From assembly GCF_039555335.1 (NCBI RefSeq), contig NW_027305508.1:372001-436000 (forward strand): 64,000 bases of DNA, given 5' to 3'. This DNA is from Amphiura filiformis (Eukaryota > Echinodermata > Ophiuroidea > Amphilepidida > Amphiuridae). Below, piece after piece: positions 50,054-62,000 of the stretch; position 1 is the stretch's first letter, and every line of letters starts with the position of its first letter. The notes beneath the pieces are model-generated. The model searched no databases, had not been told where the DNA came from, and saw nothing but the letters and a program-made list of their open reading frames with translations. A program made the translations under genes and the position numbers.

Positions 50054-53000
50054 CTGTAAAACAATCATAAAAACATTTTTTGTAATGAAAGTATTAGATC
50101 CAGATTGTTCTATTCAGATTATTGATTAATATTATTGTTAATTAACTCTTTCACACACAAAAAGCTACAATTGCAATGATTATTTGTCAAAAATATATTA
50201 ATTTTATTATACTGAGAAGCATTTTTTATACTCTATTTACAATACAAAAACATTTGATATAAAAGTAAAGTTGACAAATAATGCACAAAATATTAAAAAC
50301 ACATTGGATTCATTCAAAATTTCAATGACATCCTATGAACAAAACATAAACATCTCAAAAGAAATAAGTCCCCCTCTGAACATGTCGTCATAACATCGTA
50401 AAGTTTCGTTTTGTACCAACAAAACTAACTTTGAAATAATTATATGACTGTTTACTAAGTGCTGTGTGAAAATGAGAGATGTCCATGACTTCAGGGCTGA
50501 ATGAGCCTAAATTGAAGACAAAAAGTGCCCTTTCCAAAAGTCACAAAGTAGGCCTATGCTTGTTAACTGCAATGCGTATTGGGACAAGGAATGGAACTGA
50601 CCATCTTACAACTCACTGTGCTAAACTCTGCACCTAGGGGATTTGCATGGCTGAATGATCAAGAATCGATACACATTACAGTAAATGTTCACTTGGTGAG
50701 GATTTTAAACTGCACTCAAACACATGGGGTTTTCCATTAGTAACAAGCCATGAATCAACTTTTGTGACAAGCATAGGCCTACTTTGTGACTTTTGGAAAG
50801 GGCAGTTTTTGCCTTCAATTTAGGCTCATTCAGCCCTGAAGTCATGGAAATCTCTCATTTTCACACAACACTTAGTAAACAGTCATATAATTATTTCAAA
50901 GTTAGTTTTGTTGGTACAAATGAAACCTTACGATGTTATGACGACATGTTCAGAGGGGGACTTATTTCTTTTGAGGTGTTTATTTCATTAGGAGAGCAGG
51001 TCAAAATGTCTGATAATGTTTGTAAAAAACTTGAGAGTTTTCAACATTTCACACTTTAGTTTCAGGAAGGGACAGCCTCTTAACGAAGGCGTTTTCGTGT
51101 AGGACATCATCAAACTTCTGATCTGTTCCCTAACCATGCAACATAAATGTACAAGATTAATTCCCATCTAGTAAACACCTTTGTTTCTTTTGCATTCAGG
51201 TATAGGTCATTTAATTTGTGAGGATGAGTACCGTTTAGGCAAAATGAATACCTATCAAAACTCTTGTGTAATAATTACAAATAAATGTTTTCGGGGCAGG
51301 GGTTATATATAACTACAAGTATAAAACTGTTTAAAAACTTGCATTATCGATCCCACAACAGCAACTATCTTTAATAGACTTCCAATGCATTTAACAAATT
51401 GTTGAATTAAATTTAATTTGCATATGACGTTTCCTACACGTATATACATACATGTCTCTTGGTATGCTAGCCTTGATGTAACCAAGCTTGTTCTACAAAA
51501 ATAGGTGACCAGCTGCAGTCCCGGGACTTGCAAAAAGCAGCATCAAAATCACAAAAGCCTCTCATTGTATCGGGAACGGGTGTCAAATTCAGACTCTGAC
51601 AGCATATTACAATACTTTCAAAATAAAATCCTGAAAAAATTGTACTTGAATTTGTGATGTTGGGTGTTCATGTTGTTACTATCTACTTAAATCTTCCATC
51701 TTCTAAAAGAAGACTTGAAATTTCATTATAAGTTTTATCCTAGTCATTGTCTCCATACCGGGTATTCTTGCAATCATTCATGGTCTCACATCAGTAGGGT
51801 ATCCATGCAACACTGCAATGTCTCAGATGGGGTATCTTTTTAAACAGAAGTAGTCTCAACAAGGATATTGTTTTACCCATTTTTTGCTCTCATATGGGGT
51901 CACCCTCAGAATCACTTGAACTCACTTGGTTACCCAGACACTTGTAAAAGTGACACCTGTATCATTCAATAGTTCACTAATCATGCCATTCCTCAAACGA
52001 CAATGTCCTCCCTCCATATGTAACAAAGCATTTTTACTGAAAATGTTTATGCTAACAACACATCAATCTCTACATTCATACATAAACATTAAAAATAGAG
52101 CTAACATGTTACATTAAATAAACATATGAAGAGCTTAGTTTCAAAACCCCTTACATCCACTTGCCTAATTTTGAGAACACATCAAAAAATCATCTGATAT
52201 ATGGGGGTTTGCAACAAAAGCAGTTTTTGGTGGGATGCTTGGGTAGGATGAGCATCCCACCAAAAACTGCTTTTGTTGAAAACCCCATATATCAGTGATT
52301 TTTTGATGATTTTTGATGTGTTCTCAAAAATGGGCATGTGGATGTAAGGGGTTTTGAAACTAAGCTCTTCATATACATACATTGTACAAGCACAATTTTT
52401 CAATGTTGATAAAATATATTCTACATCTACAGCAAACACCAGAAAAGGTCCTATAGTCCAGTCACTGTTATTATTGTGCCAACCATTCTATGCTTGACAG
52501 ACATTGGACTATTCCAGTTGAAATCCATACACCCCCTATGGAAGACATCACTTTAATCTTCTAAACAGGGAGTGTAAATTTCAAATGGGGATACCTGAAT
52601 AGGTGACTCCATTTGAAATATACACCCCCTATGTGGGAGATTAAGGTCATGTCTCCCTAGGATGTATGGAGTTCAACTGGAATAGCCCAATGTTCTAATA
52701 GGTACAACATAATAAGAATGAGGTATTTCTCAATCTTCAATTAATCTCGATTATATTAATCCACATAAACAATAAAATGGGCTCTATTTGATTACATGTA
52801 TCTGCCATCTTACTCAACTCAACACAAAACATAACATGCATATTTGTGAATCACATTTCTGTGTCTCAGTAGAGATAAGACTAAGTTTTTTGAAGAAAAA
52901 TAAAACGGACACTAAAAATAAACTTTTCGATGTTTTCAGTAGCAGCCTAGCACACACAAATTGTTACATAATAGACTACATTGTACGCCAAAATTTGTTT

Positions 53001-56000
53001 GATACACTTACATAACTACTGTAACTTGCCACAACACATAATTTCAAGTACGTAGTTATCATAAATACATAACATCTTAAATACACACTTGCTATATTTG
53101 ATTTTTACAATAAACTTGAGACATTATTGCACAATGTTCCTACATTTTATCTGGACCTTTGCCACAGATTTATATTGCACAATTACAAATCATCACTATG
53201 CTTTACAGAAGGTCGCTGAAAACAATGTCGCACAACCTTAAGCCGCTAGCCATATAGTACAATGTGCATTTCTTCTCTTTCAATTTACAATTAATTATGA
53301 TAAAAACATGTCTCCCAGGTACTTGAGACCAGAGGTTCTCAATTAGTGGTCCTGCTGACCAATTGTGCTTGGCCCTTTCCTTTATACAGCTCTGAAATAT
53401 AAGGTTCACAGCACCACGGTGTAACAGTATTTGGCCCTCAGACACAAATCTTTTGATATGATTCTGGCCCTCTGTGGCCCATGATCAAATATAATTGACA
53501 ACTCCTGCTTTAGAACTTGATGTAGCTATATAAGTGGCACTAACATTTGCAATTCAAAAAATTGTCTTCATGCCATGTAGCTAATTAAATATGGTGCAAT
53601 TTGCTATGGATGTGTGCTCCCGAGAATGTTGCCCTTCATGGTGACATGTGTTTAACAACACAGTTGCAACCCTTTTAGACAAAGAATCTTGTGTTCAAGT
53701 CAAGTGAGCAACACAATCAGCGGAAATACATAACACAAATGTCTTATACGGCAGTGATGGCAATCTAAATGAATGAAATTATTATCTCGCTATCTCATAA
53801 CAGCAGCGTAACCTACCCTTTGCATGGTCCGTGTAATCTTCATGACACATCCATCGCATATCATACGCCATGCTAACTTTGCAGTGTTTCTAGAGTCATC
53901 CAGTCCTGTATGAGAAAAAGAATATACTTTATAATAACTTTTAAATTTTCATGAAGGAGTGAGCCTCAGACTTACTTTACTTGGAAAAGTGTGCATGCAG
54001 CATGCATAAAATTGTTATTTTAATGCTAAAATTCTAAGGGGGTGAAAAGTGCATGTGAAAATTTGCTATTTTATTGCTATAATTTCAAGGAGGTTGACTG
54101 TGTTATAATATTCCAATTTCCTTTTTTTTATAACTTTTTTATTCGTATTACTTTTTTCCCTTCTTAAAATCTCCATAAATAGTTAACCATACATGCGATT
54201 AAAATACAATAAATGTGGTAGGAAATAACCCTCTCAAACTTCAAACTTTTATTTGCAACTAAAATAAAGATTATATCACATCAAATACAAAACCAATAGC
54301 ATTCCAAATTAAATTGAGTTTCTCAGTGGTACTCTGTATCATTATGTGGGTTGAAGCAGCATTCCCATATCACATCTAGAAAAGATGTGTTGAACCCTAA
54401 ATAACAGTACTGAAATTAGATCAATCTTTGTCCAAAAGTCCAAATACCATGACTACTTTTTTCAATAACTATATCTAAAATTTACAGCATATAATAAGTC
54501 CAAATACCATGACTATTTTTTTCAATAACTATATCTTCTACAATTTACAGCATATAAACATTGAAGCAAAAATTTGATTGTCAAAATGATTATTTTTCCT
54601 ACTTCCAACTGAATCAGGTTATAAAATATTGATATGGTATCGCATCAATTGTTCCAAGTAAAATCGTACTTTGTGCCTTTTGTCATTTTATGCCATGATC
54701 ATTGATTGCGCTATTCCATTTAAAATCCACACTATTCCTGGGGAAGATTTTGGAAATATCTTCCACAAGGGAGTATGAATTTCAAATGGAATGAACACAT
54801 TAGGCAGCTCCATTTGAATTTCATACACCCTCTGAGAAAGATTCAACCCGAATCTTCCACAAAGGGAGGGCGAGTTTCAAATGGAGCTGCTAATGTGTTC
54901 ATTCCATTTGAAATTCATACTCCCCCTGTGGAATACATTTCCAAAATCTTCCACAGGGGTAGTGTGGATTTTAAATGGAATAGCCCAATTTATGAACAGT
55001 TGATCACTCACCTGAATGCTGCCTACCACTGAACTCAATGCCTACATCTTGCAATGCTCCATGTAATCCTTGAGGTTTGCGCTGGTAATAATTCTACAAT
55101 GGTATAAGAAAAATATATTTCAGTTAAACCCAGCTTTGCTAACACTTTCATGCATAGATATTATAACCCCATGAGAACTACCTGCCGATTGGCCAAAATG
55201 AATACTGTGTCCAATTTTGAACCAATCAAGGGGGGTATTAATAAGATCATCTGCAAATGCAAGTTTGACCATAAATAGTTTAAAGCCTGGTCATAATTGG
55301 CAATTGAGATGAGCATTTCAAGTTATCAACCAATCAGAAATGCTGTTAGATGACCAGCAGTGAGTGTCCAGGGGGTTAAAAGAAAGGTGCACAAAGGTGT
55401 AGGTGGTCAGACAATCAGCCCATATCTGGCCTTCCTTTAAGGACACTTGAGAAAAATAATGGTCCATTTTGGTACACTCACAAACCACATGTATCACGTC
55501 ACTTTTCAGAAATGCCAGCCGGGTTAATCAGAAAGATAAGACTCTTATGGTTAATTTTAACCCGGCTGACACCTTTGTCCAAAAATGTTGCACGAAAACC
55601 TTAACTAGAGCAGATAGACCGATGTGGCCTCTACTTACTATAAGTATAAAAGGCATGTGAGTTTCATTTGAGATACTAAACAGGACCGGTTGAAGTTTTT
55701 CTTCATAATGTAATAACATGTAATAGGTAAATTTAAAAGTAAATGAAATAGTGCAAAGATGACCAGTGTTCAGATGCTGGCATCATTGGCCTACAGAGCC
55801 TACACGAGCATCATGATATCCCACAACTTTGGGCCCTTACCCAAGTTGAGGAAAACGAACGGTTTGTAAAAAAAACAGACCACTGACAAACCTTTGCAAG
55901 TTGGCGTTTCCAACCAAAACCAAAGCAAAGGCTAATTGGGCTTACAAGTACACCTAGTTCGAAAGTGGCTCGAGTGGAGAAACAAGAAAGCAGCCAAAGA

Positions 56001-59000
56001 AGACAAGAGTTTTATCAATGTGCCTCATGACCAAGGATGTGATCAATTATTCACTAAGTCCATTTGTATGCGTCTGCGAGGCCAGAAAGCAAAATGGCAA
56101 GGAGTATCCTGGGGCTACAACATACTAGATGATCACTAGTATTCAGAAGTATTTCAATATCAACCACATAAATTACAAACTGCTAAGAGACCCATCCTTT
56201 AAAGAACTGCAGCTCACACTGGATGCCAAAATGAAGAGAAAGTCTCAAGATGGCGTAAATAAACCACCTAAACAAGCTCAACCAATATCCACCAAGAAAG
56301 AAGATCAATGGGAGAATGGGAAGCTGGGATCAGACAACCCCAAGCAACTGCTCAATACGATGGTATATCTTTGTGGCCTCCAGGATAGTGTAAGAGGGAG
56401 GTCAGAATTACAATCCATGACATATGGCCAAGTCCAACTTGCATGGATAGCAAAGGAAATTGTGTATTAAGGTACCACCAAAGCGTTGCCAGCAAAACCA
56501 ATCAAGGTGGACTCAAGCACAGTCATCTGAAACCAAAGAACATCATGGCATACCCAGTCAAGCCCCTTGACTGTGTAAGCAATGTCCTGATTTATGCTAT
56601 GACTGACAACCAGCCTCTCATCAATCTTGTAAAGCAGCGACCGCAGCGTCAACTTCACTTCCTAAGACACATCCTGAAGTATACCTGGTCTCCATGTACC
56701 CATACCTAGTGTATGGGTACATGGTATAACCATGTATTCAAACAGGTACGGATAGAGCTGTCAAAGAGTGTATATTTCAAAACATGATAACTGCACCAGT
56801 TATAAAAATTCCCACACACATACCACTGTTAAAATGCACTCAAAGTCCTTATTCCATATCTGAAAAATATGATCCCCAATTTGTACTTACTTTATTGATA
56901 AAAGTCTAAATATCCACATGACAAATTCAGCCGTACATGTCCATTGTATATGTTCACAACATGACCCAAAATCATAACCTTTCAGACCTTAGACACATGC
57001 ACAAGGCCTTGATAGCACTGCCATGTGCAGTCAATAGCCCAATTCATGTTGAACAAGAGACTGGTTGAGAGTCCACATGTTCATTCACCTGCACATGTCA
57101 GCACATGCTTCAACTGCTGATGTGTCATATTTAGCAATGTCATGATATCAACCTCATAGTCACAGTCTCTGTTCTGTGGGGTATTGGTAGAATAACACAT
57201 GTCTTTATGAAAGGTCAAAAGTTAGGGATTGTTTTGTCAGACATTTTGAGAGCTAGATTTGATCAACACCATTTGAAGCATGGTGTAGCTTACAAGCAGG
57301 ACACATAATTTCAGGATATTGACTACAAATTTGGACCAATAAATTTCCAGAGAGATAATACAACCAAGGAAGCTTACTTCAAAGATGGTTAGGGCAACAG
57401 TGACATGGTAAGTGAAATAGTTAGGGAAGAATACCTTGGTGTACATTTGAAATGTAATTTCTGGTCTTTGTACATGGACTTCATGTCTCCCTATTCCACA
57501 CATATAATCCTGAAGATGCCTGTGGAGGAGCCCTGTACAAGATATGTTCTACAGCATATGTTCCATCACATAGCAAAAGGAGACCAGGGCACAAAGGACA
57601 ATTTATCCGACTTATAGATGCTGTTGGGGGATACTAACGATTTACAACCAGATGCTATTGCCTCACTAGCTATTTGGATGGTGGTGCTTGGATATGAAAT
57701 GAATGATATGTATACACCTTCCACGTGACTTTTACCTGCCCGAAATAATTCTGGGGGCAATGTAAACATTTTGCAAATCGAAGGTGTTACTACATGTATA
57801 CCTTGTATGTTCCAAGAGCAATGCATATTTTTTGTGGTTACTAATGAACAAATCTATAATCTTGTTGATTCAAATTGCTATTGTATTGTAAGTTTAATGA
57901 GCTTGCTTGCTATATGTTTGTACTGTTTTTTAGTAAATAGTTTGTTTTTTGGTAATATATTTGTCAGGTAGTATTTTTCTAACTTTTGTATGGGGGTCAA
58001 CATTTTGCAGGCTTATTGTCTTTCATTGTACCTCTTCCATCTTATTGGATTTTGTTATTTTTCTATTTGTATGTTTTTTAATGATGGAAATAAAATAACT
58101 AGGAACTAGGAACCATTATCAATGCGGGTGGCTTCACCTGTTGCCTTCTCTTACACTCATAAGGTAAACCTCTTACACTCATAAGGTAAAATATACCATT
58201 TTTCATCCCCAATGTGGCAGTGAAGTCAACACGTTGAAGCAGCAGCTGTTTAGCTTGCACATCTATGTGATGTCTTTAGGCATGTGAGTGTGTACACCAG
58301 CACTTTGAGCGATTGCTATTGATTTGAGGCTGTGCAACAATGAAATGCACACTGACGTCACCACCACATGAGGGTGAAAAATAGTACAGCAAGGTGTTAC
58401 TATATACCTTATATGTTGCTCTTAGGTCTATCCAACTTGTCAACGCAGGCGGCTTCACCAGTTGCTTTCTCCTACACTCATAATGTAAACATATAGCAAG
58501 GTCCCAATCTGTTGTGAAAGTTATAATGAAATACAATTTTATCTTCCTAATTTTATTAAATAAATTGCACAAAAAAGTTTTGTTACACTTTATTACGAAT
58601 TGACCACGCAAAAAGCCAATACACACATACTCACATCCCTCAAAGCGCGTCATGGGTCGATAAGCTCCCAAGCCCCTAAGGGCAGTGCAAGTTGACCTCA
58701 ATGCTGAGTGTGACAGACAACAGGCCCAGGCTGATCCCCTGCTCTTCATGAAAAGGACTGCAACTTTTACATGTCCAGATATTGCTCATCTGGTACATGG
58801 GACCACCATTTTATGTGACTCTCCGTACCACAGCACGCTATGCACCCACTGTGGTGTCTGCACGTTTAGGGCCACAATGAGTGGGACAGAGGAGAAATTA
58901 GAAAGGTCATGATCTTGCAACCTTCCGATCGATAACCATGCGCACCAAACTACACAACCACCCTCTACCTCTAGGCTAATACTGTAGTGGCTCGCCATTG

Positions 59001-62000
59001 CCTTCTACAAGGTGGACATAGGATAAGCAACATTTCCCTTCTCTCAGTTCATCCGCCACAGGACTGCCGTTTACTTTGGAGGTCAACTTGACTGAAGACA
59101 AAAATAAAAGGGTGGGGTGTATCTAGAAAGTGGCTTACCTGACCATGTTACAAATGTACACAGCTTCTTGCTATCATCTTGAGTTGTGTTGTAGGCTATA
59201 CCTTTTTCTACTTCCAGTTTTCTTAACCATCTAGAGAACTGACTTAAGCATACACGTACAGGAGGACCAGATTCAACCTGAGCCTGGGTGAAAATAAAAT
59301 GAGTATAAAATTAGTTAAATCTTATCCATATCTGCACACATACATACACCTCAACATAAGTGCCATCAAATGAGGACTTAACATTTGAACCTATATGGCC
59401 ATGTGTCATAAACCAATCATTCGTGTTACATAGTAAAAAAGTGATGCAGGTCTCATTTGAAGTGGTTCATCCTCCTGAGCTTTTTGACACCTTTTTTTTA
59501 TGAAAATCGGTTAAAAATTGAGAACGGGCAAAAAAAATCACAAACTGGGGGGGGGTGTTTAAACCCCCTCTTTTTTTACATTTACAATCATTCTTAGCAA
59601 GCATTAGTCTTTTAAAATGGCCTTATCTATTTATTTACTTGCTTTAGAGGTCTGAGTTCATTTAGACATTTCTTTACCAGATTCAAATTTTTAATGGGGG
59701 TTTTAGATCAAATTTACGATATGAATCCCTCCCCCTAATCCACAACCACCCTTAGCACATTTCATTTCAAACATCATAAAAAAATAATTAAAAATAATTT
59801 TAACACAGGATATTACATGAGTAATATAGAATAAATTAGCCTCAATTTAAGACCTAAATGAATCTTCTAAGTAAAGGAATACTCAAGAGACAGTGTTTTG
59901 AAATCCATGTTGCACATCAAAATGGGTACCCCAGTATATGACGCCGGACCATATACATGTATAATTGTGGATACCAATTCCCAAAGTCAATCATTATACC
60001 ATGGACATGGACATAGAAGTGGCTATACTATGCTCAAAAACATTGTCAATTTATTGATGAAGCAGACTTTAGACTTACATTGCTCAAATATGACCAGGCA
60101 TTAGGCTATTCCAGTTGAAATCAACTACAAACCATGAAATGACATTAATCTCCCATACAGGGGGTGTAGATTTCAAATGGAGCCACCCATTCAGGTAATC
60201 CCATTTGAAATTCACACTCCCTGTTTGGAAGAATAAGGATATGTCTTCCAGGGGGTGCATGGATTTCAAATGGAATAGCCCTTTCATCCACATAGTCTAC
60301 TTTGCATTTTCACTGAAATTTGCAACTTTCTTACATGGTGTGTCCTGTGTAAACCCCCAAATGAGGGCAGCTCTGAATAGAACACCCACACCCCTACCCA
60401 TACACTGTGATGCCTATTCTCTCAACTTGAAGGAAGGCCATGCAGGTTGCGGCATTTTCAGCAGGATCAGAATCAGTGAACATTGGTACGAGCATATATG
60501 TGACACGATCTGGTCCATGGGGGGCAAATTTTTGGAAATTGAGTTACTCTAATTGAGTTACTCTAATTATTACATTATACATACAATAGGCTATCATTTA
60601 CTGAAAACACCAAAGGTCTAGTATACTTGTTTCTAAAGTTATGAAGTTTTTTCATGTCTATTTTCTTATGTATTTTATTGTTTTTTTACTCCATATTTTT
60701 ACCTTTATCTCAGTTTCAAATTCGCCGCCTTTGGCCCCCATGGACCAGATTGTGTCACATATAGCCCCATGATGGGGCAGTGGCACAGCGGTCAAAACTT
60801 CCGACTCATAATCATGATGTAGCTCAAAGTTGTGGGTTCAAATCCCCACAGCATCAACATGTTATGCACTTAGGCAAGTCTCTTCACTGCTACATCCTCT
60901 CCACATCCAGGTGTACAAATGGGTACTGGCTTTATTCAATGCTGGGAAGGATAACAGACTTGCTGTGGAGGAGGTGTAGTGATCCCCCTGCAGCAACATT
61001 ACATGGTGGAGTCTGGAACAATTGCTTAGAAAGAGAGATGGGCACTCCAACCTATGACCACAGGTTTGTCCCCTTTACCTTTTTTTATAGCATTTAATCT
61101 TTTTTTCTGCTATGCCAAATACGCCCTAACTCAACAAAACTTTAAAAGAAATGGGACTATTACACTTTTACAATGACATATGTCAGGCATTTTACCTGTG
61201 TTATTCCTGTGAATTCTGTGCAGAAGTCACTCAGTATAGGGTTTTCTTCAGGCAAAACATAGGTGTGGAATTCTGACTCTACCTCACCAGTGCTAGTGTT
61301 TAGTAGCACAGCAGGAAACTCAACTGAAAAGGAAAAACGAAAGAATTGTTATGAATAGTTCATAGTAAAAATCAGCATATTTTCAATTTCAAATCCGCCT
61401 CCCCATCAGTTTGTCAACCTTAAGGCCGCAAAAAATTTTTTGTACCCACAGGCTTTAATATGTAACTGTTTGTTATCACAAATATGAGAAACCACAAAAC
61501 TGCTCCATATACATTTCAAATCTTACATTTTCATTTTCAGCATATTCAAAGCTCCACATTAAGTGAAAACCCAATGTCAATACGACATTTGGTTACAAAG
61601 TTACAACAATTAGAACACCGGTACATTGAAAAGAAAGAAACAGAGGAAATCAAGTTTAAAGTTAGAGTACTTTGTGGAACCTAATAGTGTGTGACATACT
61701 TACTTATTTCCTGGCCTACATTCTTCTTGTCTTTCCAGCATGTGGACTCAAAATCTATCACTACCAGATAGGAAAACATTTGACCTTTATTGGAAGAAAG
61801 AAAAAAAAAGTATTAACAAGATTTTAAGGGATCTAAAATGAGCGTTTATTGCGTTTCGACAGTATTTTTTGTGGGACATGAGAGCACCTCAGACCTATCG
61901 AATTGCATTCTGAATACGAAGCATGTCTTTCTGATATCAAATAATTTTCATTTTTTGAAAATCACAATATAATACAAATTTTATGACAAATTATAAAAAT

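Noticed and set aside
55511-55568. Short inverted pair CAGCCGGGTTAA / TTAACCCGGCTG
   Set aside because: Only 12-14 bp with a loop of about 30 bases; too little to call an element or regulatory site.
58276-58749. 157-codon frame as an independent gene
   Set aside because: Only 58508-58408 is coding (ERI2 exon 6). The remainder is intron read-through.
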